Positions 7,937 to 15,363 of a stretch of 64,000 nt of DNA are shown in pieces (positions within the stretch are counted from its first letter, which is position 1; each line of letters opens with the position of its first letter). The stretch comes from JAFEBO01 sp050730655 (GTDB lineage: Bacteria; Planctomycetota; Phycisphaerae; Phycisphaerales; UBA1924): assembly GCA_050730655.1 (NCBI GenBank), contig JBOHNL010000014.1, positions 124,001 to 188,000 on the forward strand. Reading direction: 5' to 3'. The translations under genes were made by a program, and so were the position numbers. The notes under the pieces are model-generated. The model was given only the letters and a program-made list of their open reading frames with translations, was not told the origin of the DNA and made no database searches.

Positions 7937-9127
7937 ATGAAAGCCGTTCGGTGGTACGGAAATCGCGACGTGCGCGTCGAAGAAATTCCGGATCCGATCA
8001 TTCAGGATCCGTCGGATGTCATTCTGCGCATCACATCCACGGCGATTTGCGGGTCCGATCTGCATCTGGTTGATGGGTTTGTGCCGCACATGGAAAAAGG
8101 CGACATCCTCGGCCACGAACCGATGGGGATCGTGGAAGAAGTCGGATCGAACGTTCGGAAACTGAAAAAGGGCGACCGGGTGGTTGTCCCTTTTAACATC
8201 GCGTGCGGCGAGTGCTTTTTCTGTACGAAGACGCTCACCGGCGCATGCGATCGCTCCAACACGCATGAGGGACGCGAGCTCTCAAGAAAGGCTCTCGGCC
8301 ATCCGGGCGGCGGGGCGTTCGGCTATTCGCATCTCACCGGCGGTTTCAGCGGTGGACAGGCTCAATATCTGCGGGTTCCGTTCGCGGATGTCGGGGCGTT
8401 CAAAGTTGAATCCGACATCGAGGATGATCAGGTTTTGTTTTTGTCCGACATCCTTCCGACTGGCTACATGGCGGCGGAAAACTGCGGGATCGAACCAGGC
8501 GACACAGTCGCGGTGTGGGGCTGCGGGCCGGTGGGGCAGTTCTGCATTCAATCCGCGTGGCTCTTTGGAGCGGGGCGGGTGATCGCGATCGACCGCGTTC
8601 CGGAACGTCTCGATATGGCGAGGCGACTGGGAAATGCCGAAACGTTGAATTTCGATGACGGCAAGATTCCAGAACGATTAGATGAAATGACCAAGGGCAG
8701 AGGCCCCGATCGCTGCATCGACGCAGTCGGTGCCGAAGCGCACGGCATGGGAAGTACAGACGCCGTCATGGACAAGATCAAGAGCACCGTAGGGCTGGGG
8801 GGTGATCGGGCGCATGTGCTGCGGGAAGCGATCATGTGCTGCCGCAAGGCGGGAACGGTCTCGGTTCCCGGCGTTTACCTGGGCATGGTGGACAACGTGC
8901 CGTTTGGCGCCGCGATGAACAAGGGGCTCACGATCAAGACCGGGCAGACGCATGTGCGCCGGTACATGCAGCCTCTGTTTGATCTGATCGCGCAGGGCAA
9001 GCTCAAGCCCTCCTCGATCATCACGCACCGGGTCGGTATCGAACGAGCGCCGGAGATGTACAAGACGTTCCGCGACAAGAAGGACAACTGCATCAAGGTT
9101 GTGATTAAGCCGAACGAGGATCGGTAG
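7937..9127 (+). CDS. zinc-dependent alcohol dehydrogenase, FDH-like
   Basis: A 396-residue medium-chain dehydrogenase. The catalytic zinc ligands are Cys38 (AICGSDLH) and His60-Glu61 (GHEPMG). The structural zinc site is supplied by Cys90, Cys93, Cys96 and Cys104. The Rossmann motif is WGCGPVGQ. The extra middle segment (ETLNFDD through GRGPDRCIDAVGAEAHG) and the C-terminal KDNCIKVVIKP end match the glutathione-independent formaldehyde-dehydrogenase-like subgroup, which oxidises alcohols or aldehydes with NAD(P). The exact substrate is not certain. The start at 7937 follows GAGAGGA. It lies 27 bases after the DUF892 gene. Confidence 0.94.
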   Translation: MKAVRWYGNRDVRVEEIPDPIIQDPSDVILRITSTAICGSDLHLVDGFVPHMEKGDILGHEPMGIVEEVGSNVRKLKKGDRVVVPFNIACGECFFCTKTLTGACDRSNTHEGRELSRKALGHPGGGAFGYSHLTGGFSGGQAQYLRVPFADVGAFKVESDIEDDQVLFLSDILPTGYMAAENCGIEPGDTVAVWGCGPVGQFCIQSAWLFGAGRVIAIDRVPERLDMARRLGNAETLNFDDGKIPERLDEMTKGRGPDRCIDAVGAEAHGMGSTDAVMDKIKSTVGLGGDRAHVLREAIMCCRKAGTVSVPGVYLGMVDNVPFGAAMNKGLTIKTGQTHVRRYMQPLFDLIAQGKLKPSSIITHRVGIERAPEMYKTFRDKKDNCIKVVIKPNEDR

Positions 9128-9243
9128 TGCTCTTTGCGTCGGGATCGAGAAACAGGGGCGGGCGGTAGAACTGTGAAAGGCTCGCTGACCGCTCAAAGCC
9201 GCGGTCGGTGGGGCAACAGCCACTCAATGACTCTCCGCATCGG

Positions 9244-9720
9244 TTAGTCATTCCATTCGCCCTTTGCCGCCTCCTGCAAAAATGCCGGCATGTTCGCGGC
9301 AATCCATTTGGATTCGGTCCTGATCTGTTCGGCGGACGTCCAATTTCGTTCGTGCGAAACCAAGTAGACAGGCGACAGGGCAGTTTTGTCCGGAGTCGTG
9401 CAATCGAGCGCGTACGCATCTCCGCAATGGGTCGAGCCGATGACCACGAATCCAAGCGGGTAGATCTCCTGCCCGGGATCCAACTTTGTGCATTCAGCGA
9501 CGATGTGCCGCACACCCCAAACCCGAAGCGTTCCCTCGGCATTTGGATCAAACACGCCGGCTTCGAACATTTGCAATTCTGGCGTGCGGACACCGAGGTC
9601 GAGCAATTGCTTGAGTTCAGCAACCGTCGCCGGACGAATGGTTCCATGATCGCCGAACCCTTGGCAGGCTTGGTCAAAGAGTGCCATGCCGCGGAGGTAT
9701 TCACTCACAAATGAGTTCAT
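9244..9720 (-). CDS. SUKH/SMI1-KNR4-like protein
   Basis: A 158-residue cytoplasmic protein. The segment YPLGFVVIGSTHCGDAYALDC followed by PVYLVSHE, and the late helix ANMPAFLQEAA, fit the SMI1/KNR4 (SUKH) fold, a family common among immunity proteins that neutralise contact-dependent or secreted toxins, though SUKH proteins have other roles too. No cognate toxin is visible nearby. It starts at 9720, its ATG overlapping the TGA of the upstream gene (ATGA), so the two are translationally coupled. Residue-level assignment is by pattern only. Confidence 0.7.
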   Translation of the reverse strand: MNSFVSEYLRGMALFDQACQGFGDHGTIRPATVAELKQLLDLGVRTPELQMFEAGVFDPNAEGTLRVWGVRHIVAECTKLDPGQEIYPLGFVVIGSTHCGDAYALDCTTPDKTALSPVYLVSHERNWTSAEQIRTESKWIAANMPAFLQEAAKGEWND

Positions 9721-9956
9721 TGCCGCAGCTCGAGCAGCGTCGCATCGCGCACAGCCATCTCGTCGAGCGCGACGACGCAGGCATCGGCTTCAGTGACCGG
9801 CTCATCATCCAGCATCTGCCATGTGCCGTCGTCATCGTCGTGGACGACAAAGAGAACGGGACGTCCGCTGAAGACGATCCGCCGCAGCGAGATGGTTGCG
9901 ACGTTTCGCGGGTCTTCAAAGGGCCAGTGCTCGGGCGGCGCGTGGTTTGCAGCCAT
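9717..9956 (-). CDS. small acidic protein, DUF2185-like, coupled to the SUKH gene
   Basis: A 79-residue protein: PPEHWPFEDPRNVATISLRRI, then PVLFVVHDDDDGTWQ, then VTEADACVVALDEM. This pattern (His-Asp followed by Asp-Asp-Gly-x-Trp-Gln, then a Glu-Ala-Asp stretch) is that of small DUF2185-like proteins often found beside SUKH or other immunity genes. The expected Trp-containing tail after ELADLP is missing, and the frame stops at Glu-Leu-Arg-Gln, where it overlaps the SUKH start by four bases. Function unknown. Confidence 0.65.
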   Translation of the reverse strand: MAANHAPPEHWPFEDPRNVATISLRRIVFSGRPVLFVVHDDDDGTWQMLDDEPVTEADACVVALDEMAVRDATLLELRQ

Positions 9957-10033
9957 GCGATCAGAGTACGCGATTGCGGCTCACTCACTCGTCAGATTAC
10001 TTTGCCATTTGGCTCTCAACCGATAGATTCGGC

Positions 10034-11179
10034 ATGCGACACGTTGTTCAGGCGGTGATATGTTCAGGACTAATGATGGCGGCGCGGGGAGGAGAGATTG
10101 CGTGGAGGCTTTCTCCGGCGAGTGGGCCCATCGCCAGGACTGGTCACGCTATGTCGTATGACTCTGTCCGAGGGCGCGCGGTACTCTTTGGCGGAAGTTC
10201 CCCTTCCGCCGATTTACGCGATAACTGGGAGTGGGATGGTGCTTCGTGGCACGAAATTCCTATGGAGAACATCTTCGACCCGAGGGCTCGCAGTAACCAT
10301 GCGATGGTGTTTGATCAGGAGCACGAGGCGACGGTGATGTTTGGAGGGTTCGTTCCCGGCTCTCTGTACGGACCGCTGCAACGGGACACCTGGAAATGGA
10401 ACGGCGAACGATGGGAAGCGGTGCCATTCAACGGTGCTCCGTCAATCCGCTTATCCATGGCGATGGTGTACGACACGTCGCGGCAGGTCGCCGTGCTCTT
10501 TGGGGGCGCGTATTACACTTCACCGTTTGGCGACACGTGGGAAATGAAGGATTGGGCGTGGAAGCAGAAAGCGACCGAGGGCCCCGCACCTCGAAGCGAC
10601 CACGCGATGGCTTATGACGAAGAGCGAAGGGTCACCGTGCTCTTTGGCGGCAAAGCGCCGAACAAGTTTTACGGGGATACGTGGGAATGGGACGGGAACT
10701 TCTGGACAAAGAAATCGGAGACTGGGCCCCGGGCGCGCGTGGGGCATGCGATGGCGTATGACGCGATTCGGAAGAAGACGGTGCTGTTCGGCGGCTCCGA
10801 CCAAACGGGTGTCTACGACGGCAAGACCTGGGAGTGGGATGGGAGTGCGTGGACGCAGCTTGCAATCGACGGTCCGACGCCGGTCATAGGGCACACGATG
10901 GTTTTTGATCGCCTGCATCGGAATGTGATGCTCTTCGGAGGTTCGAATGCGATGCCGTATGCGGACGTCTGGCTGTTGGGCGGGGCACCGTGTCCCGCGG
11001 ATTTGGATGGAGACGAGCGGGTTGATGCTTCGGACTTTGAGATTTTTCTGAGCGCGTACGAAACGCTTGAGTGCGTGCCGCCGGCGGTGTGCGCATCGGA
11101 TTTCAATGGTGATGGTGTCGTGGATGATGCGGACTTTTCAGTCTTTGCGGCGGCGTATGGAGAGATGGTGTGTCCGTAG
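10034..11179 (+). CDS. secreted Kelch-repeat protein with dockerin-like C-terminus
   Basis: A 381-residue secreted protein. A short signal peptide is followed by about six Kelch-type repeats (residues 25-310). Each repeat has R.GHAM.YD or SNHAMVFD, VLFGG, and TWEWDG, as in galactose-oxidase/Kelch beta-propellers that bind partners or carbohydrates. The last about 60 residues hold two calcium-binding loops (CPADLDGDERVDASDF and SDFNGDGVVDDADF) and end VCP, the same tail type as the proteins at 44543, 45822, 46845 and 48236. The start at 10034 is the first Met ahead of the hydrophobic segment. It is divergently placed from the SUKH pair; the short intergenic space must hold both promoters. Confidence 0.88.
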   Translation: MRHVVQAVICSGLMMAARGGEIAWRLSPASGPIARTGHAMSYDSVRGRAVLFGGSSPSADLRDNWEWDGASWHEIPMENIFDPRARSNHAMVFDQEHEATVMFGGFVPGSLYGPLQRDTWKWNGERWEAVPFNGAPSIRLSMAMVYDTSRQVAVLFGGAYYTSPFGDTWEMKDWAWKQKATEGPAPRSDHAMAYDEERRVTVLFGGKAPNKFYGDTWEWDGNFWTKKSETGPRARVGHAMAYDAIRKKTVLFGGSDQTGVYDGKTWEWDGSAWTQLAIDGPTPVIGHTMVFDRLHRNVMLFGGSNAMPYADVWLLGGAPCPADLDGDERVDASDFEIFLSAYETLECVPPAVCASDFNGDGVVDDADFSVFAAAYGEMVCP

Positions 11180-11392
11180 TCGTGGTCACGCGAGCGAGCT
11201 TCCATCGCCTGGATCAAGCCATCCTGAATGGTGAATCGGTGGCCGACGTGTTCATCGGCGAGGATCGCGCCTTGGACGTCGCGTACTGCTTGGTGATCCG
11301 AGCGGGAGCGAGAGCTCTACCAATACGGGTTGACTTCGAGGCGTCGCGACCGGTTGCCCATTCGAACCAAATTATCGGAAATTGTTCGGATT

Positions 11393-11440
11393 TTGTGATA
11401 AAATGGATCATAAACGAACTAATTTATAATTATAATGGTA
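11393..11440 (+). promoter_or_regulatory. AT-rich promoter and operator-like site before HTH-Fic pair
   Basis: Imperfect palindrome TTGTGAT - N7 - ATCATAA (11393-11413, 6 of 7 positions paired), followed by two tandem TATAAT hexamers (11425-11430 and 11431-11436). This is the only markedly AT-rich stretch for several kilobases and is a good site for autorepression by the downstream HTH protein. A matching -35 box is not clear. Confidence 0.55.
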
Positions 11441-11461
11441 TCATGAGCGATACAATTAACA

Positions 11462-11848
11462 ATGCTCACTCTTGCCTCCATCACCCCCGACCGCCTCACC
11501 TCCCGCCGAAAAGCGCTGGGGATGAGCATTGCCGCGCTCGCGGTTCGCAGCGGCGTTTCGGAGCCCACGGTCAAACGCATTCTCGGCGGACAGATCGGCG
11601 ACGCAGCGTTTGCCAAGGTCGCCGCGATCACTCAGGCGCTTGGCGTTTCGATCGAACTTGATGAGGTCGATGCCGACGAACTCTGCCGGCGGCAGGCTCG
11701 CATGAAAGCGGAGCAGATCGCGCGGCTGGTGCAAGGTACGAGCGCGCTCGAGAGCCAGGCCGTTGATACGCAAACGTACAACCGCATTGTCGAGAAGTCG
11801 TACCACGAATTGCTCGCGGGGTCTCGGCAAAAGCTCTGGGCCGCGTGA
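11462..11848 (+). CDS. HTH (Xre-type) antitoxin-like regulator
   Basis: A 128-residue protein with an Xre/Cro helix-turn-helix at about residues 12-55 (SRRKALGMSIAALAVRSGVSEPTVKRIL), followed by a helical C-terminus with conserved-looking YNRIVEKSYHELL. Its gene directly precedes the Fic gene (19-base gap), a classic antitoxin-toxin order. It does not carry the longer text typical of 'mobile mystery protein A', the usual partner of this Fic subgroup, so it is a different partner type. It probably represses its own promoter at 11393-11440. Start chosen as the first ATG before the HTH; no strong ribosome site is seen. Confidence 0.85.
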   Translation: MLTLASITPDRLTSRRKALGMSIAALAVRSGVSEPTVKRILGGQIGDAAFAKVAAITQALGVSIELDEVDADELCRRQARMKAEQIARLVQGTSALESQAVDTQTYNRIVEKSYHELLAGSRQKLWAA

Positions 11849-11867
11849 TGTATTCAGAGGTGCTCCA

Positions 11868-12467
11868 ATGAGCTTTGATCCGCCAATCCCTGGACAAACT
11901 CCGCTTGATGATGTCTCGGGATTGCGGATCAAGGACATTCGCACGACGGGTGAGTTGAACGCCGCGGAAGCGGAGAACATCCGCAAGGTGGTGTTGAAGT
12001 ATCTCGTCTCCAAACCGAGGCCGCGCTCGGCGCCGTTTGATGTGGCGTGGCTGCTGCGGCTGCACAAGCAGATGTTCGGCGACGTTTGGACTTGGGCGGG
12101 CGTGCTTCGGACAAGTCAGACCAATATCGGTTCCGCGCCGCACGCGATCGAAACCGATCTGTACAACTTGCTCGCAGATCTTCGGGAGTGGGAGAAGTCG
12201 GGAATGCCCTTGCTCGAACAGGCGGCAAGGCTGCATCATGGCGCGGTGCGGATTCATCCGTTTCCAAACGGAAATGGCCGCTGGTCGCGCATGCTCGCGA
12301 ACATCTGGCTGAAATTGAACGGGGCCGAGCCGATCGAATGGCCGGAAACAACGATCGGGACGGCGAGCACGATTCGAGGCGAGTATCTCGACGCAGTCAG
12401 GGCTGCGGACCGCGGTGATCTCTCAAGCCTCTTGGCGCTGCACGAAAAATTTGAACGCCGCGGCTGA
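11868..12467 (+). CDS. Fic/DOC-family protein, mobile mystery protein B-like
   Basis: A 199-residue Fic-domain protein whose layout (LRIKDIRTTGELNAAEAENI start, LLRLHKQMFGDVWTWAG, then HGAVRIHPFPNGNGRWSRML) matches the 'mobile mystery protein B' subgroup. The Fic motif occupies residues 130-141: catalytic His130, Pro, Phe, then Asn134 where canonical AMP-transferases have Asp/Glu, then Gly-Asn-Gly-Arg. The flap FIG..PH.I is also present (IGSAPHAI, 87-94). Fic proteins transfer AMP or other nucleotides to proteins such as gyrase or elongation factors. No inhibitory (S/T)xxxE(G/N) helix is obvious in this protein, so control would fall to the HTH partner. Ribosome site weak. Confidence 0.9.
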   Translation: MSFDPPIPGQTPLDDVSGLRIKDIRTTGELNAAEAENIRKVVLKYLVSKPRPRSAPFDVAWLLRLHKQMFGDVWTWAGVLRTSQTNIGSAPHAIETDLYNLLADLREWEKSGMPLLEQAARLHHGAVRIHPFPNGNGRWSRMLANIWLKLNGAEPIEWPETTIGTASTIRGEYLDAVRAADRGDLSSLLALHEKFERRG

Positions 12468-12540
12468 TACGGTTTGCACTGAACGAATCGGCACCCGAAA
12501 CTCTCTGCTCCGCGTGCTGGTGTACGAGCGATGCCGTTGC

Positions 12541-13548
12541 TCACCCTCCCGACGTCTTCCCGCCCATAACCCTCAGCACCTGACCCGCGATGTAACTCGA
12601 GTCCGCTTCTGACGCAAGAAACACATACGCAGGTGCGAGTTCCTCTGGTTGCGCCGGCCGCTGAATCGGCGGCGCAGTCTTGCCGGATCCGAACTTCGAC
12701 ACACGCGCGGCAGTCGTGCCGCGATCCGCGGCGTTCAGCGGCGTCCAGACCGGCCCCGGTGCGACCGCGTTCACGCGAATGCCCTGGTCGATGAGCTGCT
12801 GCGCGAGGCTTTTGGTGAGCGTGTTGATGGCGCCTTTGGTGGCGGAGTAGTCGGGCAATTCCTTGGGGCCTTCGAAGGAAGTTTCGGAGCTTGTCACGAT
12901 GATGGAATCGCCGCGGTGCATGTGGGGGAGTGCGGCTTTGACGAGCCAGAAGTAGGCGTAGACATTGGTGGTAAAGGTGCGATCGAATTCGTCGTCGGTG
13001 ACTTTGAGGATGTTTTCTTTTCTGTTCTGCCACGCGGCGTTGCTGACGAGGATGTTCAGGCCGCCGAAATGTTTGACTGTCTTGTCCACGAGTTGGCGGC
13101 AGAGTTTGGAATCGCGCAGGTCGCCGGGGAGAAGGAGGCACTGGCGGTCTTCGGCTTCGATGACGCTCTGGGTTTCGGTGGCGTCGGAGATTTCGGATGG
13201 GAGGAAATTGATCGCGACGTCGGCGCCTTCGCGCGCGAAGAGGACGGCGACTGCGCGGCCGATGCCGGAATCGCCGCCGGTGATAAGAGCGATTTTGCCC
13301 TGGAGCTTGCCGGCGGGGCGGTAGTTGGGAGCCCAGTAGCGGGGGCGGGGATTGAGGCGGGATTCGATACCGGGTTTTGGTAGATGCTGTTTTGGGAAGG
13401 GGGGTTTGGGTTGAGGGTCTGCCGCGGCGGAGCGGGAGCGTTTGCATGCGGATGGCGAACGAGGAGATGGAGAATTCGCGCTGCGGGTGGACTGGCGGGG
13501 GGAGTTCGTGGGTGTGGTGCGGCGGGTGCGGGATTTTCGAGCGTTCAT
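12541..13548 (-). CDS. short-chain dehydrogenase/reductase (YhdF/YhxC-like)
   Basis: A 335-residue SDR with an unusually long basic, Ser/Pro-rich N-terminus (about 80 residues). After it, the core starts KIALITGGDSGIGRAVA (cofactor-binding TGGxSGIG) and continues to NAAWQN, then SSETSFEG with catalytic YSATKGA (Tyr-x3-Lys), and ends LRVMGGKTSGG. This is the extended-SDR-like general-stress subgroup (B. subtilis YhdF/YhxC type), probably NAD(P)-linked with unknown substrate. The start at 13548 has GGAG upstream. The region upstream of the core has low-complexity composition, and a start much nearer the core cannot be excluded, although no Met lies there. Confidence 0.88.
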   Translation of the reverse strand: MNARKSRTRRTTPTNSPRQSTRSANSPSPRSPSACKRSRSAAADPQPKPPFPKQHLPKPGIESRLNPRPRYWAPNYRPAGKLQGKIALITGGDSGIGRAVAVLFAREGADVAINFLPSEISDATETQSVIEAEDRQCLLLPGDLRDSKLCRQLVDKTVKHFGGLNILVSNAAWQNRKENILKVTDDEFDRTFTTNVYAYFWLVKAALPHMHRGDSIIVTSSETSFEGPKELPDYSATKGAINTLTKSLAQQLIDQGIRVNAVAPGPVWTPLNAADRGTTAARVSKFGSGKTAPPIQRPAQPEELAPAYVFLASEADSSYIAGQVLRVMGGKTSGG

Positions 13549-13564
13549 TGATGGGCTCCGCGAG

Positions 13565-14134
13565 TTACTGCTTCTCGACGATCTGCTTGCGGGTTGTTTC
13601 GACGATTGCGAGCAAGTCGCGCTTTTCGGGTGCGGCGATTCCAAGGCGGTCCATGGATGCCTTGATGTCGCCGACCATGGCGTCGAACTCGTTGTTGGTG
13701 ATGCGCATGCCTTTGTGGACGGTGGCCATGTCGCGGCCGGTGTATTGGGTGGGGCCGCCGGCGGCGAGGGAGAGGAACTGGACCATGTGGACCTTGAAGC
13801 TCTGGACGCTTTCGGGCGTGGGCTGCCAGGATTTGTACTGCGAGCCGACCCAGTTGGTCTTGACGTTTTTGCGTTCGAAGTTGACGCGCGGGTCGGCGAT
13901 GACGCGGTCGGTCATGTCGTCGACGATTGCGGCGATGCCGGGTTCGCCACCGAGGCGGTCGTAGAGGGTGCGGGAGTCGGATTTTTTGCCGTCGGCGCCG
14001 ACGCGGAGTTCGGCGCGGCGATCGGCTTCGGGATCGCCGGATGCCGCGGGGGCGCTGCCGCTGGAACCGCAGCCCGAAAGCGTGAGCAGGAAGAGGCTGG
14101 CGGCAAGTGTCGATGCGATGTTGAAGCGGATCAT
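13565..14134 (-). CDS. lipoprotein-anchored group 1 truncated haemoglobin
   Basis: A 189-residue protein. Residues 1-22 are a lipoprotein signal ending LSGCGS, then a short linker, then a truncated-haemoglobin domain from about residue 56 (TLYDRLGGEPGIAAIVDDMTDRV onward). The proximal haem His is in VHKGMRI, and the family text YTGRDM precedes it. Group 1 truncated globins bind O2 or NO and are usually cytoplasmic; an exported, lipid-anchored form would act at the outer face of a membrane (inference). Ribosome site AAAGG upstream of 14134; longer reading upstream would have no signal peptide. It lies 16 bases before the SDR start and four bases after the AsmA-like gene, on the same strand, so these genes form one unit. 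Confidence 0.92.
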   Translation of the reverse strand: MIRFNIASTLAASLFLLTLSGCGSSGSAPAASGDPEADRRAELRVGADGKKSDSRTLYDRLGGEPGIAAIVDDMTDRVIADPRVNFERKNVKTNWVGSQYKSWQPTPESVQSFKVHMVQFLSLAAGGPTQYTGRDMATVHKGMRITNNEFDAMVGDIKASMDRLGIAAPEKRDLLAIVETTRKQIVEKQ

Positions 14135-14138
14135 GCGT

Positions 14139-15293
14139 TTACCTTTTTGTTGAGTGAGCCACTGCGTCGTCTGCGGCGGCCGGAGCAATGCGTCCTTCGA
14201 TGTTGGGCAGGTATGCGCGGACAAACGCATTGCGCAGCACGTTTCCGATGACCTCCATGGTGCTGGATTTGGGATCGTCAAATTGGCCGGTGATGGCGAA
14301 GCGGGTGCCGAATTGCTGGCGCTCGTGGTTGCTGAGGATGGTTCCAACGGCGCCGACGATGGCTTCCCATGCGACTTTGGGGAGGTTGCCGCTCTCGAGA
14401 TCGCGGGGGCCGAGGACGATGGCATCGCGGAAGAGAGGCTTGGCATAGCCGTCGAGGAAGCCGTCTTTGGTGGTCGCTTCGACGACGAGGTCGAAGCGGC
14501 CTTCCTCGAAGTCGATGCCGCCGAAGGCGCGGGCGAGGTCGTTGAGCTTGCGGACATCGAGGTTGACGACGCGGGTGGCGATCTCGAAATTGGGGCGGTG
14601 GGATTCGGGATCGAGCTTGAGATTGAATTCGAAATCGCCGCTGCGCATGGCGGTGCCTTTGGCCTGAACTGTGGCGATCAGGGGATCGAGTTTGTCGGAG
14701 GCGTTGGTGAGATTTTCGACGGTGGCCTCAAGATCGGAGAGGAAGATGTTGACCTTCGGCGTGGTGTAGAAGGTGTGGAGATGGACTTCGCCGTTGATGA
14801 CTTCGGCGCGATCGACGCGGAAGGGAGCGAGATCATCGAGCATGGAGAGCCAGGGTTGATCTTCGCCGGTTTGGCTTTCTTCGCGATTGCGGCCGAGGAC
14901 GAAATTGAGCTTGGGTTCGTCCATGCGGATGGAGCCGCGGAGTTTTCGTTGGAGGAGAGAGTGCCAATCGATGCGGAGATCGAGGCGCTTGCTCTCGAAG
15001 AAGGGGACGGGCATGCGGCCGGTGGTCTTGACGATTTTGATTCCGTCGATGGAGTAGGCGCCGCGCCAGAGGTGAACGGAGACGGAGTCGACGGTGCCGT
15101 CGTAATCGGGGCTGCGGGCGAGGACTTTGTTGGCGTAGTCCTTCAGGAGGCCGGGAAGCATGAGGCGGAGGATGACGAGGGAGAGGGCGATGAAGGCGAG
15201 GGGGAGCGCGAACCAGAGGAGCAACTTTGTGCGTCGGCGGCGTCGCGGTGGCGCCTGGTTGGTGTCCGCTTTGTCGGCGCTCGTTTTCTGCAC
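14139..15293 (-). CDS. membrane-anchored AsmA/DUF748-like protein
   Basis: A protein of about 384 residues. An Arg-rich cytoplasmic start (five Arg in a row) is followed by one transmembrane helix (LLLWFALPLAFIALSLVILRL). The body is periplasmic beta-strand-like, with LLKDYANKVLARSPDYDGTVDSVSVHLWRGAYSIDGI, DWHSLL and MDEPKLNF. This matches AsmA/DUF748-like proteins, which are thought to shape outer-membrane lipid transport. The start is uncertain: no ATG precedes the anchor within reach, and GTG at 15293 or 15329 both lack a clear ribosome site; 15293 is taken as the shorter reading. It is followed by the globin gene with a four-base gap. Confidence 0.75.
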   Translation of the reverse strand: MQKTSADKADTNQAPPRRRRRTKLLLWFALPLAFIALSLVILRLMLPGLLKDYANKVLARSPDYDGTVDSVSVHLWRGAYSIDGIKIVKTTGRMPVPFFESKRLDLRIDWHSLLQRKLRGSIRMDEPKLNFVLGRNREESQTGEDQPWLSMLDDLAPFRVDRAEVINGEVHLHTFYTTPKVNIFLSDLEATVENLTNASDKLDPLIATVQAKGTAMRSGDFEFNLKLDPESHRPNFEIATRVVNLDVRKLNDLARAFGGIDFEEGRFDLVVEATTKDGFLDGYAKPLFRDAIVLGPRDLESGNLPKVAWEAIVGAVGTILSNHERQQFGTRFAITGQFDDPKSSTMEVIGNVLRNAFVRAYLPNIEGRIAPAAADDAVAHSTKR

Positions 15294-15363
15294 GCTGATG
15301 AAGTGTGCGTTGCGGGCGGGATACCTCACTGAAAGGCGGGTAATTCCTGATTCATTTCCCGCA

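Noticed and set aside
11175..11330. Minus-strand text (DVQGAILADEH, HRFTIQDGLIQAME) reminiscent of a SnoaL-like protein end.
   Set aside because: Only about 45 codons without a stop, no start and no rest of the domain; too little to call a pseudogene.
12254..13447. A 397-codon minus-strand frame overlapping the SDR gene.
   Set aside because: It is Arg/Pro-rich shadow text of the real SDR frame, with no family sequence and no start context.
14154..15332. A 392-codon plus-strand frame opposite the AsmA-like gene.
   Set aside because: Composition is Gly/Glu/Asp-rich antisense; the opposite strand has a membrane anchor and family text.
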